Shown: one piece after another, positions 34,971 to 42,326 of the stretch
Layout: each line of letters starts with the position of its first letter
How positions within the stretch are numbered: the first letter of the stretch is position 1
Origin: Candidatus Cloacimonetes bacterium HGW-Cloacimonetes-2
GTDB taxonomy: Bacteria; Cloacimonadota; Cloacimonadia; Cloacimonadales; Cloacimonadaceae
NCBI GenBank assembly: GCA_002842035.1
Contig: PHBP01000006.1
Span: 21,685 to 85,684 of the forward strand
DNA: 64,000 nucleotides
Direction: 5' to 3'
Notes under the pieces: generated by a model
The model's database searches: none
What the model was told of the DNA's origin: nothing
Seen by the model: only the letters and a program-made list of their open reading frames with translations
Position numbers and translations under genes: made by a program

Positions 34971-35785
34971 ACGCAAGGAATATCATTCTCGTCTTATTAG
35001 TCCTCATTTTCAGCCTCGGAATAGTATTTGCCCAGGTTGCTGAGGAACAAACTCAAGCTGCACCAGAAGCTCAGACCACGGTCGTGCAAGAGGATCCCGT
35101 AGCACCGACCGAAGCTAAAGCTATCACGATTACTCCCGGTGAAATCTTCAAAGACAGCGGTCTTTGGGGTTATTTCATTCTCTTAACCTTCATAATCGGT
35201 ATTGTGTACGCAGTCGTGCGTTATATCCAGCTCTATGTCCGTGAGAAGATTGATGCCGGTAAGTTCTATCTGAAGCTTAAAGGCTACATCAAAAACGATC
35301 AGATCGAAGAAGCTACAAAGATCTCCGAGAGCTTCAAGAATACCACCCTCGGCTTCATCTTCTGGAGCGGTCTGATGGTTTTCAAAGATGCCCGCAAGAG
35401 TGGAAAGAAAGGCGAAGAACTGTCCAGATCCGTGCAGAATGCTTTCGAAGAAGCCGTGCTGCAGACCGTTCACAAGCTCGACGCCGGTTTGTTCTGGTTT
35501 GACCTCCTTGCTCAGATCTGTACCTACCTCGGACTTCTGGGAACAATCTGGGGACTTATCCAGGCCTTCAAAGCCCTCGATGTCGCCGCCGAAGCTGACA
35601 AGAACAAAGAGCTTACCAGAGGTATCAAAACCGCTATCGGTACCACAGCTATGGGTCTGATCGGCGCTATCCCGCTTACTCTAATCAAGGGTGGACTGCT
35701 GGTCCGCGCTCAAAACATTATTAACGATATCGATGAATTCAGCGTTAAACTGATCAACCAAATCAATACCTCTATAAAGGAATAG
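34967..35785 (+). CDS. MotA/TolQ/ExbB-type proton channel protein
   Basis: The 272-residue protein belongs to the ExbB/TolQ/MotA channel family that uses the proton gradient to power work in the envelope. It has an extra N-terminal hydrophobic segment (residues 6-22, signal-like) and a Pro/Gln/Ala-rich linker before the three family helices: GYFILLTFIIGIVYAVVRY, then the paired C-terminal helices around YLGLLGTIWGLIQAF and GTTAMGLIGAIPLTLI. The Thr residues lining the channel are present. It is followed by two ExbD-like genes, the usual partners. Compared with E. coli ExbB the signal plus linker is an addition, which is common in some FCB and myxobacterial homologues. Confidence 0.9.
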   Translation: MNARNIILVLLVLIFSLGIVFAQVAEEQTQAAPEAQTTVVQEDPVAPTEAKAITITPGEIFKDSGLWGYFILLTFIIGIVYAVVRYIQLYVREKIDAGKFYLKLKGYIKNDQIEEATKISESFKNTTLGFIFWSGLMVFKDARKSGKKGEELSRSVQNAFEEAVLQTVHKLDAGLFWFDLLAQICTYLGLLGTIWGLIQAFKALDVAAEADKNKELTRGIKTAIGTTAMGLIGAIPLTLIKGGLLVRAQNIINDIDEFSVKLINQINTSIKE

Positions 35786-35789
35786 TACT

Positions 35790-36314
35790 ATGGCATATCG
35801 TCCTTCTGCCGGAAGGAATCAGAAAGCCGCGACTGCACCAAAACAACCTGATTTGGTGCCGATCATGAACTTGTTCCTGGCGATAATACCTTTTCTGCTA
35901 TTATTGCTGGTGATTAGTCAAGTGGCTCTGGTTGCCTTGAACTTCTCCTCCGCCGGAGGCGGTGGTGGAAACGGAAACACTGGCGGTGGTGGACAGAATA
36001 TCAAAAAAGTACAGGTGATCATTATGGGTACTACTGATCCAGGCAAGGCTCTAACCAAGGGCTTTGAGATCAGGGAGCCGGGTGCTGATACCCAGTTGAT
36101 ACCTGCTATTAACGGTGATTTCAATTATGCTGGTCTGGATCGCGCCCTCAAAGGTATTCGCGCCAGAAATCCTGAACTTATTGATATTAATGTCCTGGTT
36201 TATCCTGAAGTGTTGTACGGAGTCCTGATCAAAACCATCGACCTCTGTAAGACTAACCAGTATATCAACGTGCACTACGAAGTACCCAAAGTCCAATATT
36301 ACGCTGGAGGTTAA
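35790..36314 (+). CDS. ExbD/TolR-like protein 1, membrane Asp replaced by Asn
   Basis: The 174-residue protein has the ExbD/TolR layout: short cytoplasmic N-terminus, one membrane helix (about residues 23-50) and a periplasmic domain after a Gly/Asn-rich linker. In the family a conserved Asp in the helix (LIDVMLVLLVFF-type motif) carries protons. Here the matching segment is LVPIMNLFLAIIPF, with Asn27 at that position. It may therefore be structural or pair with ExbD-like protein 2, which keeps the Asp. It starts four bases after the channel gene and ends two bases before the second ExbD-like gene. Confidence 0.82.
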   Translation: MAYRPSAGRNQKAATAPKQPDLVPIMNLFLAIIPFLLLLLVISQVALVALNFSSAGGGGGNGNTGGGGQNIKKVQVIIMGTTDPGKALTKGFEIREPGADTQLIPAINGDFNYAGLDRALKGIRARNPELIDINVLVYPEVLYGVLIKTIDLCKTNQYINVHYEVPKVQYYAGG

Positions 36315-36316
36315 AT

Positions 36317-36865
36317 ATGAGCATAATGCAAACTAGATACTCTGGCGGAAGCAAAGAAATTCGTCGTACACGTCGTAAATTTGACGATGCAGCCGGGCTG
36401 TCCATTACATCGCTGCTGGATGTCCTGACCATTATCCTGGTCTTCCTGATCAAAAACGTCTCTATGGAAGCCCAAAAGGTCAGCATCCCCGATAATATGT
36501 ACTTTCCGACTACTATTACAAACGAAAAGCTCATTGAGAACGCTGGTACTATGGTGGTAAAGATGTACCCCGATCAAATCCTGGTCGGTACAGAATCCAT
36601 ACCTTTTGGTACTCTGGAAGACATCCTCACCGATGAAGCCAAACGCCAGCACATCTTTGACTATCTACAGCTGGAAGCCAACAAGATTTGGGAGAGGGAA
36701 ACCGACAACAAACCCTGTCTGCTGATTCAGGCTGACGAGCAGATTCCCTGCCAGTATGTCAGCGAGATGGTCAAAATCGGCACTCAATCCAGCTATCAGT
36801 ATATTTATTTCTCGACTCTTAATGATCCCGAGTGGTTCAATAATGCAGTCGCGAGTGGCCGGTAA
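36317..36865 (+). CDS. ExbD/TolR-like protein 2 with intact membrane Asp
   Basis: The 182-residue protein has a basic N-terminus (EIRRTRRKFDD), one membrane helix beginning SITSLLDVLTIILVFLI with Asp35 in the expected proton-carrying position, and a periplasmic domain of ~125 residues ending with IQADEQIPCQYVSEMVKIG, typical for the family. Two cysteines lie in the periplasmic part. Presence of two ExbD-like genes after one channel gene is the pattern seen in TolQ-TolR and AglR-AglQ-AglS systems. It would be the working force-generating member of the pair. Confidence 0.88.
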   Translation: MSIMQTRYSGGSKEIRRTRRKFDDAAGLSITSLLDVLTIILVFLIKNVSMEAQKVSIPDNMYFPTTITNEKLIENAGTMVVKMYPDQILVGTESIPFGTLEDILTDEAKRQHIFDYLQLEANKIWERETDNKPCLLIQADEQIPCQYVSEMVKIGTQSSYQYIYFSTLNDPEWFNNAVASGR

Positions 36866-36876
36866 GGAGGTATGGA

Positions 36877-38304
36877 ATGGCTAAAACATTACTAAACCTC
36901 AAGCTTAATTACAAAGGTAAGCTGCTCGACATTGCCAAGTATGGCAGAGACTTCACAAACAAGCTCTTTATCGGATCAAACAAATACCTGTTTTGGCAGA
37001 TTTTGGATCCCAAATTCCCGGATAAACATCTCTTTCTAACAGCCAGTGGAAACGACTTCGTCCTGAATCTCGTTCCCGGCAGCACAGTTCGCTGCACCAA
37101 GGGCGGTAAAGAGATGGATCAGGCAGCCTTGACCAGCGGTAACATACTCTCCGGCAATCAGCTCAAGCTGAGCCCGGATATGACCGGTACCGTAGTGCTC
37201 GGTCCCGATTGGGAAGTAGGATTTGAATTCAGCGAACCCTGGGTACGCGTACTCACCGAAGAAGAGCGCCAGATTGTAGCTCAATACTCACGTAGAGCGG
37301 AGCTTACCAGCCAGGAGCGGTTTAACCGCGGTTTGATGATCGCCATTACCCTCCTCACAGTGATCTTCCTCTTGATATACGACTTCCTGCTCAAACCGGA
37401 AGAAGTAAAGGTACAGGATATAGGTCAACGCCTCTCGCAGATTCAACAACAGGCTACCAGGATTATGCCGGAAGTGGAACAGACCACATCCAGCTTCTCC
37501 TCCGAAGAAGTTCCTCTTCCGGAAGCACCACCTGCTACCACTCAGGGCAGCCCCACAGGCGTCCGCGGTGGCACCGGTACTACAACCGGCTCTACTGCCA
37601 GCACCTTTGGTCTGGAAGGCTTTAGCGCTTCTGGAACCCAGAGACCCCTGCAGTTTGTAGCCGTTACCGGTTCTGAAACCTTCGTAGCTGCCGGTCGTGG
37701 CGGCGGAGGCGGCGGAGGCGGTGGTGGTGGAACAGGCCCCGGCGGCGGCGGAGCAGGTGCTCCCGGCTCCAGCTTTAGCGCTGGCGCAGTCCAGATTCAA
37801 GGTGCCGATCTCGGTGGCGTTGCCACTGTCGGTCCCAATGTTTCCGGCAGCAGCACCAGACCAACCGGCGGTGTCGCAGTTCTGACGGGTGACGCCAGCC
37901 GCGTAGCCCCGATTGGACGTCCTGTAACCCAATCTGCCCAGGCTATCAGTATGAAAGCACAATTTGGCACGCAAGGCGTAGCAACTGTTTCCGAAGGTAA
38001 TATCGGCAGTGCTCCCGAAGCCAGCCAAGGTACTTATAGCAATATCGCCAATCGTGTTGCCAGCCTCAAAGGCCGCATCACAACCATCTACATCGCAGAA
38101 AACAACCTGCGTCCGCAAGCCGGATCCGTTTCCGTCACACTCTATATCGGTGCTGACGGTAGCGTGAAAGCCGCAGACGTAGTTCCGCAGAGCGGAGATC
38201 TCACCACCGAATTCCTCCAGAAAGTCCAACAGAACGTGATGAGCTGGAGATTCAGCGTGTCGGAGATGGCTAAATACCGCTTTGTGATGCAATTCAGAAA
38301 GTAA
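36877..38304 (+). CDS. AgmX/TonB-like envelope-spanning protein
   Basis: The 475-residue protein has a cytoplasmic N-terminal domain (1-150) of the AgmX type, one membrane helix at about residues 152-171 (GLMIAITLLTVIFLLIYDF), a long Gly/Ser/Thr-rich periplasmic stretch with an uninterrupted glycine tract near residue 275, and a C-terminal TonB/TolA-like domain. In the latter, GRITTIYIAENNLRPQAGSVSVTLYI and the ending MSWRFSV...YRFVMQF fit AgmX/PglI proteins. AAGGAGG precedes the ATG. As in Tol and Exb systems it would carry energy from the ExbB/ExbD-like motor to an outer-membrane partner. The terminator at 38326 closes the operon. Confidence 0.85.
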   Translation: MAKTLLNLKLNYKGKLLDIAKYGRDFTNKLFIGSNKYLFWQILDPKFPDKHLFLTASGNDFVLNLVPGSTVRCTKGGKEMDQAALTSGNILSGNQLKLSPDMTGTVVLGPDWEVGFEFSEPWVRVLTEEERQIVAQYSRRAELTSQERFNRGLMIAITLLTVIFLLIYDFLLKPEEVKVQDIGQRLSQIQQQATRIMPEVEQTTSSFSSEEVPLPEAPPATTQGSPTGVRGGTGTTTGSTASTFGLEGFSASGTQRPLQFVAVTGSETFVAAGRGGGGGGGGGGGTGPGGGGAGAPGSSFSAGAVQIQGADLGGVATVGPNVSGSSTRPTGGVAVLTGDASRVAPIGRPVTQSAQAISMKAQFGTQGVATVSEGNIGSAPEASQGTYSNIANRVASLKGRITTIYIAENNLRPQAGSVSVTLYIGADGSVKAADVVPQSGDLTTEFLQKVQQNVMSWRFSVSEMAKYRFVMQFRK

Positions 38305-38322
38305 CCAATTAATAGATACTAC

Positions 38323-38356
38323 AAAGCCCCGGTTGATGCCGGGGCTTTTCTTTTAT
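38323..38356 (+). terminator. Rho-independent terminator of the Exb-like operon
   Basis: Stem GCCCCGG, 6-base loop, CCGGGGC, then TTTTCTTTTATT, 21 bases after the stop codon of the AgmX-like gene. Confidence 0.9.
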
Positions 38357-38551
38357 TAGTGACGAGTGAAGAGCGGGGCAAGGACTGCGGCCTTGCGCTT
38401 CGCGCTGTGCGCAGTGCGCAGTTAGAAGTTAGTAGTTAGACAGTTAGAGCTGCGCTGTGTGCTTCACACAGTTAATAGTTAATCAGTTAGAAAGTTAATA
38501 GTGGTTTGCTACGCATTGTTCGAATATACCGCCATACCAATAGAATCCGTC

Positions 38552-38607
38552 ATTCCTGCGAACGAATCGGCAAAGCGCCAGCTTTGGGGACTCGTGAAGG
38601 CAGGAAT
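38552..38607. repeat. Nested palindromic element with ATTCCTGC/GCAGGAAT ends, copy 2
   Basis: The outer arms ATTCCTGC and GCAGGAAT are the same as at 20587-20690. Inside, ACGAATC pairs with GACTCGT (one mismatch) and CAAAGC pairs perfectly with GCTTTG around a GCCA loop. It folds as one long stacked hairpin. Both copies are followed or preceded by GGAATCCATTC, so the conserved part includes flanking bases. Confidence 0.75.
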
Positions 38608-38689
38608 CCATTCTATCAACTGCGCGAAGCGCATTCTGTAACTTCTGTTCACTGTTTTCTGATCGCTTCACCGCTCCCAGCGCTCCCCT

Positions 38690-38764
38690 GTTTTGACTTA
38701 AACAAATGCCTTTGCATATTCTATCTGACAAACCAATCTAAGCGGCATTTGTTTGAGTTAAAAC
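38690..38764 (+). repeat. Structured element A (GTTTTGACTTA...TGAGTTAAAAC)
   Basis: Twenty-one-base arms at 38690-38710 and 38744-38764 pair with 19 Watson-Crick pairs and two G-T wobbles around a 33-base loop. The outer 11 bases and the inner GCC/GGC match element B read on the opposite strand; the seven bases between them differ but still pair. The loop holds TGACAA at loop positions 16-21, the same positions as in element B. Confidence 0.8.
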
Positions 38765-38805
38765 GAAAGCCCGTCGCATATTCCCCGGCTATCACTGGCT
38801 GCATT

Positions 38806-38881
38806 GTTTTAACTCATAATTCTGCCGAGGATGACCAGCTTGTCAATTCAAGGATACCAAGGCAGAATTATAAGTCAAAAC
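38806..38881 (-). repeat. Structured element B, inverted relative of element A
   Basis: Read on the minus strand it starts GTTTTGACTTA, continues TAATTCTGCC, has a 34-base loop with TGACAA at loop positions 16-21, and closes with GGCAGAATTA and TGAGTTAAAAC. The arms are 21 bases, with the same two wobble positions as element A. Forty-one unrelated bases separate the two elements. Confidence 0.8.
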
Positions 38882-38883
38882 AT

Positions 38884-38938
38884 GTGGGTGCGTCATCCTG
38901 ACGCACAGTCCTTCCGAGCGACAGGATGTCGCTCCCAC
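38884..38938. repeat. BIME-like pair of inverted REP-type units
   Basis: The outer GTGGG and CCCAC pair. Inside are two perfect hairpins, TGCGTCA-tcc-TGACGCA and GAGCGACA-gga-TGTCGCTC. Read from opposite strands the two halves are the same element: GTGGG, then a hairpin with CATCCTG at its tip, differing by paired T-A to A-T swaps. This is the layout of two inverted REP units. Confidence 0.7.
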
Positions 38939-39010
38939 ACCTCCACTCCATCACTTAAACCCCTCCTTTCTCCTTTACTCCTTGTTAGATACATCCCCTT
39001 TGAACCCCCA

Positions 39011-39100
39011 GGCAAATCACTCGCATTGCACTGGAGATCCCCTTGTCGCCACAAGGGAATCACTAGGGGATCACTAGGGGATCACCAGTGGATTCAAGCA
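39011..39100 (+). repeat. Dispersed structured repeat, copy 3
   Basis: GGCAAATCACTCGCATTGC, CTGGAGATCCCC, the perfect stem CCCTTGTcgccACAAGGG, two ACTAGGGGATC units and CACCAGTGGATTCAAGC. It is nearly identical to copy 2 in inverse orientation. Upstream similarity to copy 1 continues through CTCCTTGT and TCCCCTTTGAAC. Confidence 0.85.
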
Positions 39101-39133
39101 GAGAGTTTGCAGATTTTGAGCAAAGGCTCATAG

Positions 39134-41506
39134 CTACATCAGCGACATCGGATCGATATCGATGGCAGAGCTGATCGCTTTTCCGTGGGGAAAACGGGAT
39201 TCTACCTGTGCAAGCGCGTCTTTGAGAATTCCGGGGCTGCTTGCCTTGAGGATCAGATGGTATCTAAAGAGGTTGTTCAGACGGCTAAATGGAGCCGGAG
39301 CGGGTCCCAGGATCAAGAGTTGTCCGGCAGGGAACCGGAGTACAACATCGGATAAGACGCCGGAAAGGCGGTTCATTTCCTCCAATAAGACGGAGAGATC
39401 CTTTGCTTGATAGAGGATACGTGCCAGGCGGTAAAATGGCGGGTAGTAAAGCCTTTTGCGGTAAGAAAGCTCTTCCGCGGCAAAGCCCGGGTAATCCTGC
39501 CGGGAGGCGTGCACGATGGCATAGTGATCCGGATTATAGGTCTGAATAATCACTTCTCCGCTCTGCTCACCGCGTCCGGAGCGTCCCGCCACCTGGGTAA
39601 GTAGCTGGAAGGTGCGTTCTGCTGCCCGGAAGTCCGGCACATTCAGGCTGATATCGGCATTGACGATCCCCACCAGAGTCACGCCAGGGAAATCCAGCCC
39701 TTTTGAGATCATCTGCGTTCCCAAGAGGATGTCCACTTCTTTGCGTTTCATCCTGTCATACATAGTCTTATAGCGGTCTCTTTGGCGGGAGCTATCCGAA
39801 TCCATCCGGAGCAATCTCGCATCGGGAAAGAGCAAGCTGAGAATCTGCTCCAGCTTCTGAGTGCCTGCAGCGCCGTAGGAAAAGCTGAATGATCCGCAGG
39901 ATGGGCATTTACGCGGACTGGGATAGACGTTTCCGCAGTAGTGGCAGTGCATTTCCTCGCGGTCTCGATGATAATACATCGAAATTTCGCAATTTGTGCA
40001 TTTGATCAATTCGCCGCATTTTTGGCACTGCAAAAAGGAGGAGTAACCGCGTCTGTTTTGAAAGAGTATTACCTGCTGCTGTTTCTGAAGGCGTTGATCA
40101 ATGGCATTCAACAGAAGAGGAGAGATCATACTGTCGCCTTCTTCATCGCAAAGATTGAGGATCTCGACTCGTGGTAGCTCATAGGACAAAGGTCTTTTGG
40201 AGAGAGTGTGCAGACGATAGCGCTGGTTTTGGGCATTGTGCCAGGATTCCAGCGAAGGCGTGGCGCTGCCGAGGATCACCTGAGCCCCTTCGATTTGGGC
40301 TCTTACGATTGCCATATCCCTGCCGTTGTAGCGGGGATTGCTATCCTGTTTATAGCTCTGCTCGTGCTCTTCATCAACTATGATCAATCCCAGCTTCCTG
40401 ATGGGAGCAAGGATTGCGCTGCGTGCTCCGATCACCATCCGGCAGTCACCACTTTTGATGCGTTTCCACTGCTTTAGGCGTTCACGCTCCGTCAACTGGC
40501 TATGCATAATCGCCAAAGTATCACCAAAACTGGCAGAGAAACGATCCACCATCTGAGGTGTAAGCGCTATCTCCGGAATCAGGAAGATCACGCCCTTGTC
40601 TTGAGATAGATAATCGCGGATGATCTCGAGATAAACCTCCGTCTTACCGCTGCCGGTGATACCATACAGCAGGTTTGTATCAAAGCTGCCTGCCCGGGCA
40701 CGGATATCTGTCACGGCAGTCATTTGCTCATCGTTGAGCACGATCTGTTTGGGGCTGTCGCTCTTCTCAAAAGGCATACCGCTGTGCTCTATCTTTTTGG
40801 GAAAGATCTCTATGATGCCCTTCTTGACGAGAGCTTTCAGGCTGTAATAGCTGACTTCTGCTGCCAGTTCCGCCATTGGTACAGGATGCCCGGCAGCTTT
40901 GATGATGGCATAAGCTTGCAGTTGCTTGGCAGGCAATCCGCTTACTTCCTCATCCGGGGAAAGCAGACGTATGTAATTGACTGTCTTCTGCTTGTCTTTA
41001 TGGGATAACGAGCGGAGCAGCTCGATCAAACCTTCCGCCTCTGCCTCTTCCGCCAGCTTATAGACATGGAGCTTGGGCTTTGCCTTGTGGAGTGATGAAA
41101 GACTCTGCGCGGTGCCATCCGCCAGCAGTTGATAGAGCGGCTCAAAGCGTGGTGGAGCAGCCTGCTCGGAAATCCAGCGGCACTGCATCTGCAAATCGGG
41201 CTGCAACAAGCTGGGCAGGCAGGCAAAAAGCACCTTGCCCAAGGAGCACTTGTAATAATCTGCCATCCAGACAGCCAGTTTCCAGATACCGGGATTGATC
41301 AGAGCTGTGTCATCCAGCACCTCCTCGATCTCCAGATAACGGATGCCGGGCTTGGGATCCAGCTTGCTGGCGTCACCTGTGATGCCCAATTGTAGCTTGC
41401 GGTTAAAGCTCACCACCACCCTCAGACCGGGAGACAGCTTCTCTGCCGAGCGATAGACAAAGCGCTCCGCGATGCTCAGGGGCAGATGGACGTAGTAATA
41501 ATACAT
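39134..41506 (-). CDS. priA: Primosomal protein N' (replication restart helicase PriA)
   Basis: The 790-residue protein is the PriA helicase that reloads the replisome at stalled forks. The N-terminal DNA-binding part starts MYYYYVHLPLSIAERFVYR. The helicase core has Walker A GITGSGKTEVYLEI, motif II DEEHEQSYKQ, the GSATPSLES motif III and IVNADISLNVPDFRAAERTFQLL motifs. Between helicase lobes are eight zinc-binding cysteines in CQKCGELIKCTNC and CHYCGNVY...CPSCGS. Length is slightly above E. coli PriA. It lies 70 bases behind a lipoprotein gene on the same strand. No strong terminator is seen at its 3' end, which faces the repeat region. Confidence 0.96.
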   Translation of the reverse strand: MYYYYVHLPLSIAERFVYRSAEKLSPGLRVVVSFNRKLQLGITGDASKLDPKPGIRYLEIEEVLDDTALINPGIWKLAVWMADYYKCSLGKVLFACLPSLLQPDLQMQCRWISEQAAPPRFEPLYQLLADGTAQSLSSLHKAKPKLHVYKLAEEAEAEGLIELLRSLSHKDKQKTVNYIRLLSPDEEVSGLPAKQLQAYAIIKAAGHPVPMAELAAEVSYYSLKALVKKGIIEIFPKKIEHSGMPFEKSDSPKQIVLNDEQMTAVTDIRARAGSFDTNLLYGITGSGKTEVYLEIIRDYLSQDKGVIFLIPEIALTPQMVDRFSASFGDTLAIMHSQLTERERLKQWKRIKSGDCRMVIGARSAILAPIRKLGLIIVDEEHEQSYKQDSNPRYNGRDMAIVRAQIEGAQVILGSATPSLESWHNAQNQRYRLHTLSKRPLSYELPRVEILNLCDEEGDSMISPLLLNAIDQRLQKQQQVILFQNRRGYSSFLQCQKCGELIKCTNCEISMYYHRDREEMHCHYCGNVYPSPRKCPSCGSFSFSYGAAGTQKLEQILSLLFPDARLLRMDSDSSRQRDRYKTMYDRMKRKEVDILLGTQMISKGLDFPGVTLVGIVNADISLNVPDFRAAERTFQLLTQVAGRSGRGEQSGEVIIQTYNPDHYAIVHASRQDYPGFAAEELSYRKRLYYPPFYRLARILYQAKDLSVLLEEMNRLSGVLSDVVLRFPAGQLLILGPAPAPFSRLNNLFRYHLILKASSPGILKDALAQVESRFPHGKAISSAIDIDPMSLM

Positions 41507-41576
41507 AAGCCCAGATTCAGAATGCTGCCTTGCTTGTCAATGAAAACAGCATCCTTCGACCCTGTAGGAACCAGGC

Positions 41577-42317
41577 CTAATACTGCATGGACAAACCAAT
41601 GTTGATTCTGGGTGTCCAGACCGGCTTGTCTTCTGTATTCAGATAGAAATCCATCCCAAATTCGGGGATAATGCTTAGTTTCTCGTCTCCTGCTTTGAGA
41701 TTGATCCTGATGCCTCCGTGATAGATCCGTTCATTGATCTCTGCTTTGCGCATCGTAGAATTACCCTTGGCGATCAGGCTGGTAATCAGCTCAGGATTCC
41801 AGCGCTTGCTACCAATTAGCTGCAACTCTGTTCCATAGGAGTCGTACTCATCGCTCACGTAATGCGTCTCTTCATATTTTCCCCCCAGGGCAACACCCCC
41901 GGGACCGGGATAGTTGGTGGCAGTGCCGCCTGCCAATATTGCCATCGAATAGCCGTCTAAGGTCTGAAAGAGCTGCTTTTTAACAGTCCCCTTGATCCCC
42001 CAGCTATGCGACAGGAGGTGTATTCTCCCGGCAAACTCGGTAGCGTTTCCCAGCCCAAAGGCCATTGATCCTGTCGTGACCCAGGGACTCTGAGTAGAAC
42101 CAAATAAAGCACCATCTTCCTGATGCAACAAACCGGTAGGCCAGTTCAAGTTGAAACCGTTACCGGTTCCCATCAGGATCCTTACTTTACCCCGCTTGAC
42201 CGTCTCCGCGGTCTCCAAAGAGGCAACATCCATAGTGGCACAAGCACCCAGTACTGCCATCAGGAGCAGCAGCATGACTAACTTTACCTGTGGAATCCTT
42301 ATTCCAAAACAATGCAT
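41577..42317 (-). CDS. Predicted lipoprotein, possible outer-membrane beta protein
   Basis: The 246-residue protein has a lipoprotein signal sequence ending LGAC, with Cys26 as the lipidation site. The mature part contains many alternating strands (GNATEFAGRIHLLSHSW, GGIRINLKAGDEKLSIIPEFGMDFYL) and ends INIGLSMQY, an aromatic end often seen in outer-membrane beta proteins. No known family is recognised. AAGGTG precedes the ATG. It follows the FG-GAP protein gene after 9 bases on the same strand, so the two are probably co-expressed. Confidence 0.78.
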   Translation of the reverse strand: MHCFGIRIPQVKLVMLLLLMAVLGACATMDVASLETAETVKRGKVRILMGTGNGFNLNWPTGLLHQEDGALFGSTQSPWVTTGSMAFGLGNATEFAGRIHLLSHSWGIKGTVKKQLFQTLDGYSMAILAGGTATNYPGPGGVALGGKYEETHYVSDEYDSYGTELQLIGSKRWNPELITSLIAKGNSTMRKAEINERIYHGGIRINLKAGDEKLSIIPEFGMDFYLNTEDKPVWTPRINIGLSMQY

Positions 42318-42326
42318 AACAACACC

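Larger units (their letters stand above)
38357..39010. other. Repeat-rich intergenic region 3' of the Exb-like operon
   Basis: About 650 bases with no convincing gene; two open frames (38506 and 38831) cross repeats and have no ribosome site or family match. In order: GC-rich small palindromes (for example CTGTGTG-ctt-CACACAG at 38455), low-complexity GTTAG/GTTAATAG words, a nested palindrome (38552-38607), two structured elements with GTTTTGACTTA outer ends (38690-38764, 38806-38881) and a REP/BIME-like pair (38884-38938). The 11-bp repeat copy 3 follows. The neighbouring genes converge here, so it is a tolerant insertion place. Confidence 0.8.

Noticed and set aside
38690..38881. Integron attC sites as an explanation of elements A and B
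   Set aside because: Their hairpin feet read GTTTT...AAAAC, not the RYYYAAC...GTTRRRY of attC, and no extra-helical bases are seen. No integrase or cassette genes are in the window.
38690..39100. CRISPR array in the repeat-rich gap
   Set aside because: No unit is repeated at regular spacing with equal-length unique spacers; the repeats are inverted pairs, and no cas gene is present.
38506..39133. Two open frames (from 38506 and 38831) in the repeat-rich gap
   Set aside because: Both translate through palindromes and repeats, have no ribosome site and show no protein-like composition.
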